Assembly: GCF_038087665.1 (NCBI RefSeq)
Contig: NZ_CP149925.1
Coordinates: 2,790,870-2,854,869 of the forward strand
Length of the DNA stretch: 64,000 bases
Origin: Gallaecimonas sp. GXIMD4217
GTDB taxonomy: Bacteria > Pseudomonadota > Gammaproteobacteria > Enterobacterales > Gallaecimonadaceae
Direction of reading: 5' to 3'
Made by a program: the position numbers and the translations under genes. The notes under the pieces were generated by a model that did not search any database, was not told the origin of the DNA, and was given only the letters and a program-made list of their open reading frames with translations. Positions 18,274-27,470 of this stretch are shown here, in pieces (position 1 is the stretch's first letter; each line of letters opens with the position of its first letter).

Positions 18274-21200
18274 GTTTCGAGCCCCTCAAGCCCCTGGCCT
18301 TTCCCCTGCACGGCAGCCGCCTGATCGAGGCCAGCGCCGGTACCGGCAAGACCTACACCATCGCCGCCCTCTACCTGCGCCTGGTGCTGGGCCACGGCGG
18401 CGCCAACGGCCACGGCGCACCCCTGACGCCGCCGCAGATCCTGGTGGTGACCTTCACCGAGGCGGCCACCCAGGAACTGAAAGACCGCATTCGCGCCCGC
18501 CTCACCGAGGCCGCCGCCGTGTTCGGCGGCGCCGACACCACGGATCCGCTGCTGCACAGCCTCAAGGCCGATTTCGACCCGGACGCCTGGCCCGGCTGCG
18601 CCCGCCGCCTGACCCTGGCCGCCCAGTGGATGGACGAAGCCGCCATCCACACCATCCACGGCTGGTGCAACCGCATGCTGCGGGCCCATGCCTTTTCCTC
18701 CGGCAGCCTGTTCAACCTGACCCTGGAAACCGACCTCAGCGAGCTGCTGGATCAGGCCATCAAGGACTACTGGCGCCGCCACTACTACCCCCTGGGCCCG
18801 GACCAGCTGGCCCCCATCCAGGCCCTTTGGCCGACCCCGGACAAGTTCAAGGAGGCGGTGCGACCCTGGCTCGGCCTGGCCGAACCCCTGGCCGGCGACC
18901 TGGGCCCACTGCTGGCCGAGCAGCAGGCCCAGCGCCTGGAACAACTGGCGCCGCTCAAGGCCCAGTGGCGCCAGTGGCTGCCGGAGGTGGCCGAGCTGCT
19001 GGAGCAGGCCCTGGCCGCCAAGGTGCTGAGCGGCAACAAGGTGCGCAAGGGCACCTTGGAGAAGTTCCTCAACGGCCTCGGCGACTGGCTGGCCGACGAA
19101 CACCGGCTCAGGCCGGAGCTGCCCGACAGCGCCTGGAGCCGCTTCACCCCGGACGGCCTGGCCGACGCCGCCAACAAGGGCAAGGCGGCCCCACAGCACC
19201 CGGCCTTCACCGCCCTGGCCGAGCTGCCGCAACAACTGGACGCCCTGCCCCAGGACCGGGAGCTGCTCATCCGCCACGCCGCCACCTGGATACAACAACG
19301 CCAGGAACAGGAAAAGCACCACAGCGCCACCCTGGGCTTCGACGACCTGCTGACCCGGCTGCAGGGCGCCCTCGGCGGCGACCAGGGCCAGGCCCTGGCC
19401 CAGCTGATCCGCCAGGAATACCCGGTGGCGATGATCGACGAATTCCAGGACACAGACCCCACCCAGTACGGCATCTTCGCCAGGGTCTATGGCCTGGGCC
19501 AGAGTTCAACCAGCCCTGACGAGTCAGTACATGAGCAGTCTGAGGCAGGCAGAACCGGGATTTTCCTGATCGGCGACCCCAAGCAGGCCATCTACAAGTT
19601 CCGCGGCGCCGACATCTTCACCTACCTGCAGGCCAAGACCGACACCGCCGGCCGCCACTACACCCTGGGCCGCAACTACCGCTCCACCCAGGCACTGGTG
19701 GCCGCCGTCAACGGCGTCTTCGAGCAGGGCGAGCAGCACCCGGACGGCGCCTTCCTGTTCAAGGACGCCATCCCCTTCATCCATGTGGATGCCCAGGGCC
19801 GTAAGGAAGTGCTGACCATTCAAGACAAGCCCCAGCCGCCGCTCACCGCCTGGCAGCTGGACACGGACCAGCCGGTGGCAACGACCCAGTACCGCAGCGC
19901 CCTGGCCGACAGCTGCGCCAGCAAGATGGTGCGGCTGCTGAACCTGGGCCAGCAGGGCCAGGCCGGCTTCGACAGCAAGGGTGAGTTCGAGCCGCTCAGG
20001 CCCAAGCACATGGCGGTGCTGGTCCGCGCCAAGACCGAGGCCGACGCCATCCGCGCCGCCCTGGCCGAGCGCGGCGTCCAGTCCGTGTACCTGTCCGACA
20101 AGGAATCGGTGTACCAGAGCCAGGAGGCGGTGGATCTGCTGGCCTGGCTCAGGGCCAGCGCCGAGCCCGAGAACCACCGCCTGCTGCGGGCCGCCCTGGC
20201 CACCCCCACCCTGGCTCTCGACTGGGCCCGGCTGGACCAGCTCAACAGCGACGAGCTGGCCCTGGAGGCCCAGGTGGAAAGGCTCAAGGGCTACCAGGAC
20301 AGTTGGCGCCACCAGGGGCCCCTGCCGCTGGTGCGGGCCTGGCTGAAGGACTTCCAGGTGCCGGGCCGCCTGCTGGCCAGGCCGCTCGGTGAGCGATCGC
20401 TGACCAACCTGCTGCACCTGGCCGAGCTGCTGCAGCAGGCCGCCACCACCCTGGACGGCGAACAGGCGCTGATCCGCCACCTGGAGGCCCACCTCAGCGA
20501 CGCCGGCGGCCAGGAGCAGATCCTGCGCCTAGAATCCGACGCCGATCTGGTCAAGGTGGTCACCATTCACAAATCCAAGGGCCTGGAATACCCCCTGGTG
20601 TTCCTGCCCTTTATCTGCGGCTTCCGCCCCGAGGAAGGCAAGGGCGAGTTCGTCAGCTACCACGAAAACGGCAGACGCCGCCTGGATCCCCACAAGCACC
20701 CGGACAGCATCCAGAAGGCCGACCGCGAGCGCCTGGCCGAGGATCTGCGCCTGCTGTACGTGGCCCTGACCCGGGCCAAGCACGCCTGCTGGCTGGGCCT
20801 GGCCGCCATCAAGGGCCGCGGCAGGGACAGCGCCCTGCACAAGAGCGCCATCGGCCAGCTGCTGGGCGGCGGCCAACCCCTGGATCCCCAGGCCCTAAGT
20901 GAGCGCCTGCAAGCCTGGCAGGCCGCCATCCCCGGCCTGGTGGTCGAGGCCCTGCCGGACGCCAGCGACGACGGTTTCCTGCCCAGCGACCAGGGCCAGC
21001 CCCTGGGCCAGGCCCGCACCTTTACCGGCCCGGTGGCGGAAAACTGGTGGATTTCCTCCTACTCGGCCCTGAAGCTGGCCGAGGGCGAACGCATCGCCGC
21101 CGATACCGCCCAGGGCGAGCAGCTGCTGGAAGAGCGCGAAGAACCCAAGATCAGTCCCAGGGCCAGCACCGGCGACGACATGCACCACTTCCCCCGCGGC

Positions 21201-21893
21201 CCGGAGCCCGGCACCTTCCTGCACGGCCTGCTGGAATGGGCCGCCGAGCATGACTTCAAGCCGGATCCGACGGAGCTGGCCGAGATGCTGCGCCGCCGCT
21301 GCGCCCTGCGCGGCTGGGAAAAGTGGGCCCAGCCCCTGGACCGATGGCTGCAGCACTACCTGTCGGCGCCCATGACCCTGCCGGTGGGCGATCCCGTGGC
21401 CCTGTCGGGGCTCAAGGCCCACCAGGCGGAGATGGAGTTCTGGTTCGACGCCCACCGGGTCGATCTGGCCGCCCTGGACCGCCTCATTGCTGCCGAGGTG
21501 CTGCCGGGCCGGAGCCGACCGGCGCTGACCCCGGGCCTGCTCAACGGCATGCTCAAGGGCTTCATCGACCTGGTGTTCGAGCACCAGGGCCGCTTCTTTG
21601 TTGCCGACTACAAGTCCAACTGGCTGGGCGAGGACGACGCCGCCTACGGCCAGGAGGCCATGGCCCAGGTGGTGCTGGATAAGCGCTACGACCTCCAGTA
21701 CGTGCTCTACTGCCTGGCCCTGCACCGGCTGCTGAAGGCCCGCCTGGGGCCGGACTACGACCACGAGCGCTACTTCGGCGGCGCCCTCTACCTGTTCCTG
21801 CGCGGCCAGGGCTGCTTCTGCGACCGGCCCGGGCCGGCGCTGCTGGCGCGCCTGGACGCCCTATTCGCCAAGGAGGCCGACCATGATGCCTGA
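18270..21893 (+). CDS. recB: exodeoxyribonuclease V subunit beta
   Basis: A 1207-residue 3'-5' helicase and nuclease subunit. Walker A is ASAGTGKT (21-28) and the DExx box is [10 protein letters not shown] (about 387-396). Motif III/IV is [18 protein letters not shown]. The C-terminal nuclease has Asp1113 and Lys1115 in VADYKSNW. The start is GTG at 18270, with GGAGGA upstream and a GTGA overlap with recC. Residues 412-429 form an extra segment between the DExx box and GDPKQ that is absent from the E. coli protein as I recall it. That segment is coded with unusual codons for this genome (TCA, CCT, GTA, TCT, AGA). Confidence 0.97.
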   Translation: MSFEPLKPLAFPLHGSRLIEASAGTGKTYTIAALYLRLVLGHGGANGHGAPLTPPQILVVTFTEAATQELKDRIRARLTEAAAVFGGADTTDPLLHSLKADFDPDAWPGCARRLTLAAQWMDEAAIHTIHGWCNRMLRAHAFSSGSLFNLTLETDLSELLDQAIKDYWRRHYYPLGPDQLAPIQALWPTPDKFKEAVRPWLGLAEPLAGDLGPLLAEQQAQRLEQLAPLKAQWRQWLPEVAELLEQALAAKVLSGNKVRKGTLEKFLNGLGDWLADEHRLRPELPDSAWSRFTPDGLADAANKGKAAPQHPAFTALAELPQQLDALPQDRELLIRHAATWIQQRQEQEKHHSATLGFDDLLTRLQGALGGDQGQALAQLIRQEYPVAMIDEFQDTDPTQYGIFARVYGLGQSSTSPDESVHEQSEAGRTGIFLIGDPKQAIYKFRGADIFTYLQAKTDTAGRHYTLGRNYRSTQALVAAVNGVFEQGEQHPDGAFLFKDAIPFIHVDAQGRKEVLTIQDKPQPPLTAWQLDTDQPVATTQYRSALADSCASKMVRLLNLGQQGQAGFDSKGEFEPLRPKHMAVLVRAKTEADAIRAALAERGVQSVYLSDKESVYQSQEAVDLLAWLRASAEPENHRLLRAALATPTLALDWARLDQLNSDELALEAQVERLKGYQDSWRHQGPLPLVRAWLKDFQVPGRLLARPLGERSLTNLLHLAELLQQAATTLDGEQALIRHLEAHLSDAGGQEQILRLESDADLVKVVTIHKSKGLEYPLVFLPFICGFRPEEGKGEFVSYHENGRRRLDPHKHPDSIQKADRERLAEDLRLLYVALTRAKHACWLGLAAIKGRGRDSALHKSAIGQLLGGGQPLDPQALSERLQAWQAAIPGLVVEALPDASDDGFLPSDQGQPLGQARTFTGPVAENWWISSYSALKLAEGERIAADTAQGEQLLEEREEPKISPRASTGDDMHHFPRGPEPGTFLHGLLEWAAEHDFKPDPTELAEMLRRRCALRGWEKWAQPLDRWLQHYLSAPMTLPVGDPVALSGLKAHQAEMEFWFDAHRVDLAALDRLIAAEVLPGRSRPALTPGLLNGMLKGFIDLVFEHQGRFFVADYKSNWLGEDDAAYGQEAMAQVVLDKRYDLQYVLYCLALHRLLKARLGPDYDHERYFGGALYLFLRGQGCFCDRPGPALLARLDALFAKEADHDA

Positions 21894-23790
21894 TCAGCTG
21901 CACGACCTGCTGGACGCCTGGGTGGAGCGGGGCTGGCTGCGCCGCCTGGACCGGGCCCTGGTGCGCTTCCTGCGGGATCTGGACGCCGAAGCCAGCCCCC
22001 TGGTGCTGCTGGCCGCCGGCCTCTGCTCCCACCAGCTCGGCCGCGGCCACATCTGCCTGGACCTGGCCGCCACCCTGGCCGATCCCGACGGCGCCCTCAG
22101 CCTGCCGCCGGAAGGGGACTTCGGCGAGGAGCTGCCGACCCTGCCATCCCGGCTCCTGGCCGGCCTCCAGCTCAGCGACTGGCTGGCCGCCCTGGCCGCC
22201 TCGCCCCTGGTGGACCAGGGCCCGGGCAGCCAACCCCTGGTACTGAGCGGCAACCGCCTCTACCTGCGCCGCTACTGGCAGTACGAGCAGCAGCTGGCCG
22301 GGCAGCTCCGCAGCCGCCTGGCCGAGCCGCTGGTGCTGCCGGATGACCTCAAGGCCCGCCTGGACGCCCTGTTCCCGGCGACAGACGAGCCGGACTGGCA
22401 GCGCATCGCCTGCGCCCTGGCGGTAAGCGGCCGCTTCACGGTGATCACCGGCGGCCCCGGCACCGGCAAGACCACCACTGTGGTGCGCCTGCTGGGCCTG
22501 CTGCAGCAGCTGGCCATGGACGGCGGCCACAAGCTGCGCATCCAGCTGGCCGCCCCCACCGGCAAGGCCGCCGCCCGCCTCACCGAATCCATCGGCGGCG
22601 CCCTGGCCCGCCTGGCGGTGCCGGATGCGGTGCGCGCCGCCATCCCCACCGAGGTCAGCACGGTGCACCGGCTGCTGGGCAGCATTCCCGGCAGCCGCCA
22701 TTTCCGCCATGACGCCGGCAACCCCCTGCACCTGGATCTGCTGGTGGTGGACGAGGCCTCCATGGTCGACCTGGAGCTGATGGCCCAGTTGCTGGACGCC
22801 CTGCCCCGGCATGCCCGCCTGGTGCTGCTGGGCGACAAGGACCAGCTTGCCTCGGTGGAGGCCGGCGCCGTGCTGGGCGACCTCTGCGAGGGCGCCGAGG
22901 CGGGCCTTTACCATGCCGACACCCTGGCCTGGCTGGCGCCCCTGGCCGGCCACGACCTTGGCGCCTATGGCGGCGACGGCCCTGGACTTGCCCAGCACAG
23001 GGCCATGCTCCGCAAGAGCCACAGGTTCGGCGAGCGCTCCGGCATTGGCCAGCTGGCCCGGGCCGTCAACGCGGGCGATAAGGCGGCGGTGCAGCAGCTG
23101 TGGCAGGCGGGCTACGCCGATCTGGCCCGGCTCGACCTCAACCGCCCCCGCGCCCTGGAGCAGCTGGTGGTGCAGGGCCACAACGGCGGCCCCGGCTACG
23201 GCCATTACCTCAAGGTGCTGCGCGACCACCCCAGGGACGACAGGGACGCCTGGGCCAGGGCGGTGCTGGCCGCCTTCGGCGACTTCCAGCTGCTCAGCGC
23301 CTTGCGCAAGGGCCCCTGGGGGGTGGAAGGCCTCAACGAACTGGCCGCCCAGGCCCTGCACCAGGCCGGGCTGATCCCGGCCACTTCCGGCTGGTATGAG
23401 GGCCGGCCGGTGCTGGTCAGCCGCAACGACTACCACCTGGGGCTGATGAACGGCGACATCGGCATCGCCCTGGAGGTGGAAGGCCTGCTGCGGGTGGCCT
23501 TCCTGCTGCCGGACGGCGCGGTGAAGTGGGTGCTGCCGTCGCGGCTTTTGGACGTGGACAGCGTCTACGCCATGACGGTGCACAAGTCCCAGGGCTCGGA
23601 GTTCGCCCACACCGCCCTGGTGCTGCCGGAATCCCTGAACCCGGTGCTGACCCGGGAGCTGGTCTATACCGGCATCACCCGGGCCAGGGAGCGCTTTACC
23701 TTGGTGGCGCCGGAGCCTGGGCTCTTGGCTGCTGCCGTGGAGAGGCGGGTGGTGCGATCGTCGGGGTTGCGGGAGGCACTGTACGACTAA
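21883..23790 (+). CDS. recD: exodeoxyribonuclease V subunit alpha
   Basis: A 635-residue 5'-3' helicase subunit of RecBCD. Walker A is GGPGTGKTTT near residue 190. Motif Ia follows in LAAPTGKAAARLTESIGG, then VVDEASMVDLELM and the C-terminal helicase motif VHKSQGSEFAHTALVLP. The ATG at 21883 overlaps the end of recB by 11 nt. Length is close to E. coli RecD (608). It closes the recCBD operon. No hairpin terminator follows; a REP-like palindrome lies 30 nt downstream and may serve as the transcript end. Confidence 0.97.
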   Translation: MMPDQLHDLLDAWVERGWLRRLDRALVRFLRDLDAEASPLVLLAAGLCSHQLGRGHICLDLAATLADPDGALSLPPEGDFGEELPTLPSRLLAGLQLSDWLAALAASPLVDQGPGSQPLVLSGNRLYLRRYWQYEQQLAGQLRSRLAEPLVLPDDLKARLDALFPATDEPDWQRIACALAVSGRFTVITGGPGTGKTTTVVRLLGLLQQLAMDGGHKLRIQLAAPTGKAAARLTESIGGALARLAVPDAVRAAIPTEVSTVHRLLGSIPGSRHFRHDAGNPLHLDLLVVDEASMVDLELMAQLLDALPRHARLVLLGDKDQLASVEAGAVLGDLCEGAEAGLYHADTLAWLAPLAGHDLGAYGGDGPGLAQHRAMLRKSHRFGERSGIGQLARAVNAGDKAAVQQLWQAGYADLARLDLNRPRALEQLVVQGHNGGPGYGHYLKVLRDHPRDDRDAWARAVLAAFGDFQLLSALRKGPWGVEGLNELAAQALHQAGLIPATSGWYEGRPVLVSRNDYHLGLMNGDIGIALEVEGLLRVAFLLPDGAVKWVLPSRLLDVDSVYAMTVHKSQGSEFAHTALVLPESLNPVLTRELVYTGITRARERFTLVAPEPGLLAAAVERRVVRSSGLREALYD

Positions 23791-23820
23791 GAGCTGGTGT
23801 CCCCCCGGCAAGATGCCCTT

Positions 23821-23853
23821 CGTAGGGTGGGTTAGCGCAGCGTAACCCACCGT
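23821..23853. repeat. REP-like palindrome, GTAGGG-headed
   Basis: GGTGGGTTA (23826-23834) and TAACCCACC (23843-23851) form a 9-bp hairpin with the loop GCGCAGCG. It is preceded by GTAGGG. RAYT-linked REP elements characteristically carry a GTAG or GGAG head 5' of the hairpin. A related copy (same head, loop AGCGCAGCG) lies upstream of the RAYT gene at 24617. Confidence 0.7.
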
Positions 23854-23885
23854 GCATTTCCTTTTTCACGCTGCTTTATTAGCTT

Positions 23886-23956
23886 TGAACTGCATTTTTC
23901 GAGATCCGCTGCGCGGGGCGTGACTTTCTTGCACCGCCAAGAAAGTCACCAAAGAA
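23886..23956. repeat. outer inverted repeat, left copy, with 12-bp hairpin
   Basis: About 70 bp that recurs, diverged and inverted, at 25340-25411. Shared landmarks are TTCGAG, CGCTGCG, GGGG, CGTGACTTT and AAAGTCACCAAA. Within it GTGACTTTCTTG (23920-23931) and CAAGAAAGTCAC (23938-23949) form a perfect 12-bp stem with a 6-nt loop. Confidence 0.7.
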
Positions 23957-24050
23957 GGCGGTCCCGGTTCAAGTGGCCTTCGGCTACCCTCGCGTCGATG
24001 CTTCTTGCCGGGGCTCGGGCCAGACTCGCTTCCCTGCTCGGCTGGCCCTA

Positions 24051-24070
24051 AGCCGGCATCCATGCCGGCT
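24051..24070. repeat. short perfect palindrome
   Basis: AGCCGGCAT and ATGCCGGCT arms with a 2-nt centre, in the gene-free stretch between recD and the GFA-family gene. No T tract follows. The surrounding sequence (23957-24114) shows no gene that could be supported. Confidence 0.5.
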
Positions 24071-24114
24071 TGCCCCTATCGCACCATCGCCACTCGGCAC
24101 TCTCAACGGGCGAT

Positions 24115-24135
24115 CTTGGCCGCTGCGCGGCCATT
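24115..24135. repeat. 21-bp inverted repeat, left copy
   Basis: This 21-bp sequence (CTTGGCCGC ... GCGGCCATT) occurs in exact reverse complement at 25263-25283. Each copy also contains an internal palindrome of 6-bp arms (GGCCGC / GCGGCC). The pair encloses the GFA-family gene, the RAYT gene and its REP hairpins. Confidence 0.75.
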
Positions 24136-24206
24136 AGCAGGTGACTACAAGCTATGGCAATGTAAAGGCACACCACCTTGGGGATGGCCTGTAGGGAGCA
24201 GAGGAA

Positions 24207-24608
24207 ATGGAACAAAAGATGGCAGGCGGCTGCCTGTGCGGGGCCTTGCGCTACGAAATCGCCGGCAAGCCCTTCGATGCGGATTACTGCCATTGCCGCC
24301 AGTGCCAGCTGAACACCGGTTCGGTGTTCGGGGTCTGGATGGACCTGAAGGCGGTTCAGGTGACCTGGCTCAGCGGTGAGTTGAAGGAATACGCTTCGTC
24401 CGAGGATGTACGCCGGGGTTTCTGCCCCGACTGCGGCACGGCAATGAGCTACCGCAGCACCCAGTATCCGGACTACTACACCCTGGCCATCACCACCCTG
24501 GACGACCCCAACCAGATCAGCCCCAGCTACCATATCCATACCGACGGCCAGCTTAAATGGCTGCACCTGGCGGATGACTGCCCACGCCATCCACAAAGCC
24601 GATCGTAA
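24207..24608 (+). CDS. GFA/CENP-V family zinc-binding protein
   Basis: A 133-residue protein of the glutathione-dependent formaldehyde-activating (GFA) fold. Predicted zinc ligands are visible as Cys9 and Cys11 (GGCLCGALRYE), Cys28, Cys30 and Cys33 (YCHCRQCQ), and Cys73 and Cys76 (FCPDCGTAM). Family members bind zinc, and some bind glutathione adducts; the true substrate of this one is unknown. GAGGAA precedes the start. The gene lies inside the nested inverted repeats with the RAYT gene, so it may be cargo of that island or simply a bystander. Confidence 0.85.
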   Translation: MEQKMAGGCLCGALRYEIAGKPFDADYCHCRQCQLNTGSVFGVWMDLKAVQVTWLSGELKEYASSEDVRRGFCPDCGTAMSYRSTQYPDYYTLAITTLDDPNQISPSYHIHTDGQLKWLHLADDCPRHPQSRS

Positions 24609-24616
24609 AACCAACG

Positions 24617-24673
24617 TAGGGCGTCAATAAGCGCAGCGCATTGCGCCGTATTGAAGTAATTGCGCCGTATTGA
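24617..24673. repeat. REP cluster upstream of the RAYT gene
   Basis: GTAGGGCGTCAAT ... ATTGCGCC forms a hairpin with one bulged base (GGCG-T-CAAT against ATTGCGCC, loop AAGCGCAGCGC), headed by GTAGGG. Directly after it TTGCGCCGTATTGA occurs twice in tandem (24641-24654 and 24660-24673), spaced 19 bp. The element is the inverted partner of the hairpin at 25225-25261. Confidence 0.8.
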
Positions 24674-24694
24674 TGTGCGGCCAATACTCGGAAC

Positions 24695-25222
24695 ATGCCC
24701 GATTACCGCAGAGTGTGGCTGCCCGGCGCCACCTACTTTTTCACCGTCAACCTGCTTCGCCGCCAGGGCAATAACCTGCTGGTGAGGCATATCGACCTGC
24801 TGCGACAGGCCGTGCTTCAGGTTAAACACCGCCACCCTTTTATCATCCACGCCTGGGTGGTGTTACCCGACCACCTCCATTGCATTATCGAGTTGCCCCA
24901 AGGCGACTGCGACTACGCTACCCGGTGGCGTCTCATCAAAGGCGGCTTTTCCAGGCAGTTGTCAAAAACCGAGCGTCGTTCACCGGTCAGGCTTCATCGA
25001 AGGGAGCGGGGGATTTGGCAAAGGCGGTATTGGGAACACCTGATCCGCGACCAGCGTGATCTCGCCAACCATATGGATTACATCCATTACAACCCGGTGA
25101 AGCATGGCCTGGTCAACCGAGTTGTCGACTGGCCGTACTCCACCTTTCATCGCCATGTTCGTCTTGGCGTGTATCCCAAGGATTGGTGCGGTACAGGCGA
25201 TGCATTGGAGTTCGAGGATTAA
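24695..25222 (+). CDS. REP-associated tyrosine transposase (RAYT)
   Basis: A 175-residue HUH single-strand nuclease of the Y1 transposase fold. The N-terminal YRRVWLPGATYFFTVNLLRR is typical. The metal-binding HUH pair is His60 and His62 in LPDHLHCII. The catalytic tyrosine is in the helix HMDYIHYNPVKHG (Tyr129 or Tyr132). RAYTs cut and join single-stranded DNA at REP hairpins and are thought to spread or maintain those repeats; they are usually single-copy and domesticated. REP-type hairpins lie on both sides in opposite orientation. No clear ribosome-binding site precedes the ATG; REP sequence runs up to 21 nt before it. Confidence 0.92.
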   Translation: MPDYRRVWLPGATYFFTVNLLRRQGNNLLVRHIDLLRQAVLQVKHRHPFIIHAWVVLPDHLHCIIELPQGDCDYATRWRLIKGGFSRQLSKTERRSPVRLHRRERGIWQRRYWEHLIRDQRDLANHMDYIHYNPVKHGLVNRVVDWPYSTFHRHVRLGVYPKDWCGTGDALEFED

Positions 25223-25224
25223 CC

Positions 25225-25261
25225 AATCCGGCGCAATGCGCTTTGCTTATTGCGCCGGATT
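25225..25261. repeat. REP hairpin downstream of the RAYT gene
   Basis: AATCCGGCGCAAT (25225-25237) and ATTGCGCCGGATT (25249-25261) are perfect 13-bp arms with an 11-nt loop, 3 bp after the RAYT stop. Read on the minus strand it matches the upstream REP (GGCGCAATAAGC ... GCGCATTGCGCC), so the two flank the gene head-to-head. Confidence 0.85.
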
Positions 25262-25262
25262 C

Positions 25263-25283
25263 AATGGCCGCGCAGCGGCCAAG
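25263..25283. repeat. 21-bp inverted repeat, right copy
   Basis: Exact reverse complement of 24115-24135, lying one base beyond the downstream REP hairpin. Confidence 0.75.
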
Positions 25284-25339
25284 TAATCCCTTATGAGCAG
25301 CTGAGGTGGAGCGAGCGTAGGGCTGCGATTAGGGGAAGG

Positions 25340-25411
25340 GCTTTTGGTGACTTTTGGCCCGTCAAAAGTCACGTCCCCCGCAGCGCAACCTCGAAGAAAG
25401 CAGCTTGAATC
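25340..25411. repeat. outer inverted repeat, right copy, with 10-bp hairpin
   Basis: Diverged reverse-complement copy of 23886-23956. GTGACTTTTG (25347-25356) and CAAAAGTCAC (25363-25372) form a perfect 10-bp stem with a 6-nt loop. Confidence 0.7.
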
Positions 25412-25424
25412 CATAACCATCTCC

Positions 25425-25883
25425 CTACTCCATCCCCTCAAACTCGGAACACACCCTGTCCCGCTCCGCCACCTTGCCCTTGTCGCCCATGGCCTCAAGG
25501 CGCAGATCGCCGCAGCGGCGCTTGATGTCGGCTTTATTGGGGTCGTCCCGGCCGTAGTCGCTGACCTCGGCTATCACTGGCTGGTATTGGGCGGCGGCGC
25601 GGCAGTACATGTTGCGATAGCGGTCGTGGTCCACCTGCTGGCACAGCAGGGTGAAGAGCTTCTTGGCGCTCTGGGTGCAGCGGCTGTGGCGGGTGGCGTC
25701 CTGGTATTGGTCGAAGCACACCGACCGGGGGTCGATGCGCCAAAGCTGGTGGGTAAAGCGGATGATCTGCCCCTCGAAGGGCACGGCCTTGCTGACCACG
25801 CTGGTGTTCATGCCGTCCAGCAGGTGCTGGGTGATCAGCTCGGAGGGGATTTGCAGTATTGAGGCCAGGCTCATATGGTTCAT
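25425..25883 (-). CDS. hypothetical protein
   Basis: A 152-residue soluble protein, not recognised. The first part reads ASILQIPSELITQHLLDGMN. The middle has RIDPRSVCFDQYQDATRHSR with a cysteine, and the second half is charged with further cysteines (LLCQQVDHDRYRNMYCRAAA, KRRCGD, RVCSEFEG). No signal peptide or membrane segment is seen. Two starts are plausible: the ATG at 25883 and another three codons on at 25874, each with a GGA-type site upstream; the second has better spacing. It borders the RAYT island and is divergent from the HipA-family gene. Confidence 0.6.
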   Translation of the reverse strand: MNHMSLASILQIPSELITQHLLDGMNTSVVSKAVPFEGQIIRFTHQLWRIDPRSVCFDQYQDATRHSRCTQSAKKLFTLLCQQVDHDRYRNMYCRAAAQYQPVIAEVSDYGRDDPNKADIKRRCGDLRLEAMGDKGKVAERDRVCSEFEGME

Positions 25884-26026
25884 CCTTGAACAATCCTCAA
25901 GTCATTGAGCCTTAAAGCAACAGGCAGGTCAATAAGTAGCCGCCATCATAGCTGCTACCGCTACCATGGCCCTCCTGAGTATCCATTCAACAAGGCGCAA
26001 AAATCTCCTCATTTCCGTGAAGGTTC

Positions 26027-26096
26027 TTGCGACAACATATTGATAAAACTAGAATCAAGCTCAGATAAAACCATTCAAGAATTTATTCAAAAATTA
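26027..26096 (+). promoter_or_regulatory. promoter and 12-bp direct repeats upstream of the HipA-family gene
   Basis: TTGCGA (26027-26032) and TAGAAT (26050-26055) are separated by exactly 17 bp. Between the expected start of transcription and the ATG, ATTCAAGAATTT (26073-26084) and ATTCAAAAATTA (26085-26096) form tandem 12-bp repeats, with a third ATTCA entering the start codon. The stretch is far more AT-rich than its surroundings. It could be an operator for the gene's own DNA-binding domain. Confidence 0.55.
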
Positions 26097-26100
26097 ATTC

Positions 26101-27408
26101 ATGAGCGATCAGATCCGCCCGCTGCTACGGGGGCAATACCGCACTGCTCCTGAGTTGGCCAAGCTCACCGGCTTGAGCCAACCAACCCTGTCCCGGCGGC
26201 TGCGCGAAATGGGAGACGAGCTGCTGCGGGTAGGAAAGGCCAGGGCCACCCGCTATTACCTGCGTCGCCCCGTCGCAGGGCAGGCGCAATGGCCCCTGTA
26301 CCGGGTCGATGTCTCGGGCAAGGCGGCGCTGCTCACCACCTTGCACGCCGTCTATCCCCAGGGCTACCTGGGTATTGCCCCTTCGGGCCAATTCGACTAT
26401 TTCGAGGGGTTGCCCTGGTGGCTGGCCGATATGAGGCCCCAGGGCTTTATGGGCCGGGCCCTGGCCAGGTCACTGGCGGCCGGCATGCCGCTGTCTCCCG
26501 ACCCCAGGGACTGGAGCGACGACGATACCCTGCTGGCACTGAGCCGGGAGCCCAGGGAGGCCATCGGCAACCTGCTGGTGGGAGACAAGGCCTATCAGCA
26601 GTGGCTGGCGGAAGCACCTCAACCAGTGGCCAAAGCCGCTTTGCCGGAGCTGGCCCGGCAGGCCATGGCCGGTATGCCGGCCGGTTCATCTGCCGGCGGC
26701 GAGCAGCCCAAGTTTGCCTGTTACCTGGAAGGTTGCCATTGCCTGGTCAAGTTTTCCGCTCCCCTGGACAATGCCCCGGCCCGGCGTTGGGGAGATCTGC
26801 TGGTGTGCGAGTCCCTGGCCCTGGCTCAGCTCGCCGAGGCGGGACTGAGCTGTGCCCAAAGCCGCCTGTGCCGCCTGGAGCGGCGGCAGTTCCTGATCAG
26901 CGAACGCTTCGATCGCCTGGGTGACCACGGCCGCCAGGGACTGGTTTCCCTGGCCATGCTGGACGCCCAATTCGTCGGAGAAGCCCTGTGGGAGTGGCCG
27001 GCGCTGGTAGCGGCCTTGGCAGACCAAGGTGTCGTCGACCTAGATGCGCTAGAAGACGTCACCAAGGCCTGGTGCTTCGGCCGCCTCATTGGCAACAGCG
27101 ACATGCACAACGGCAATCTTTCGTTCCTCTACGACGGGCGAAAGCCACTGGCCCTGGCACCTTTTTACGATATGTTGCCCATGGCCTTCGCCCCCAATCG
27201 CATGGGTGAAATGGCCACGGCCCCCCTTGATGCCAGCCTCGACGCCTCGGTCGGCGGGGAGTCTTGGCGCTGGGCTTGGCAGCAGGCCATGGCCTTCTGG
27301 CGCAGGGTCAGCGCCGACGACAGGATCAGCCCGGATTTCCGCCTGCTTGCCCAGGACCAGCAGGCGCTGCTGGACGGTTACAGGGACAGGATCTGGCGCA
27401 TGGCCTGA
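26101..27408 (+). CDS. yjjJ: HipA-family serine/threonine kinase, YjjJ/HipH type
   Basis: A 435-residue protein of the HipA toxin-kinase family. Residues 12-40 form a fused helix-turn-helix (TAPELAKLTGLSQPTLSRRL). The kinase part has the flexible loop SSAGGEQPKF (196-205), the catalytic loop GNSDMHNGN with Asp334, and the magnesium-binding FYDML with Asp357, so all active-site residues are present. In E. coli the homologue YjjJ/HipH is a toxin with no HipB neighbour. Here too no antitoxin gene is adjacent. The fused DNA-binding domain may replace HipB for autoregulation. The ATG has no Shine-Dalgarno sequence. Confidence 0.88.
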   Translation: MSDQIRPLLRGQYRTAPELAKLTGLSQPTLSRRLREMGDELLRVGKARATRYYLRRPVAGQAQWPLYRVDVSGKAALLTTLHAVYPQGYLGIAPSGQFDYFEGLPWWLADMRPQGFMGRALARSLAAGMPLSPDPRDWSDDDTLLALSREPREAIGNLLVGDKAYQQWLAEAPQPVAKAALPELARQAMAGMPAGSSAGGEQPKFACYLEGCHCLVKFSAPLDNAPARRWGDLLVCESLALAQLAEAGLSCAQSRLCRLERRQFLISERFDRLGDHGRQGLVSLAMLDAQFVGEALWEWPALVAALADQGVVDLDALEDVTKAWCFGRLIGNSDMHNGNLSFLYDGRKPLALAPFYDMLPMAFAPNRMGEMATAPLDASLDASVGGESWRWAWQQAMAFWRRVSADDRISPDFRLLAQDQQALLDGYRDRIWRMA

Positions 27409-27470
27409 GCCCCCCTTGCCCTTATCCGGCAGGAAAAAGACGGGACAACAACAAAAAACAAAGAATTAGA

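Noticed and set aside
21562-23850. 762-codon open frame on the minus strand
   Set aside because: Antisense to recD and the end of recB; no motif and shadow composition.
23791-25424. CRISPR-like repeats
   Set aside because: The repeats are palindromes of several families in inverted pairs, not regularly spaced direct repeats with unique spacers.
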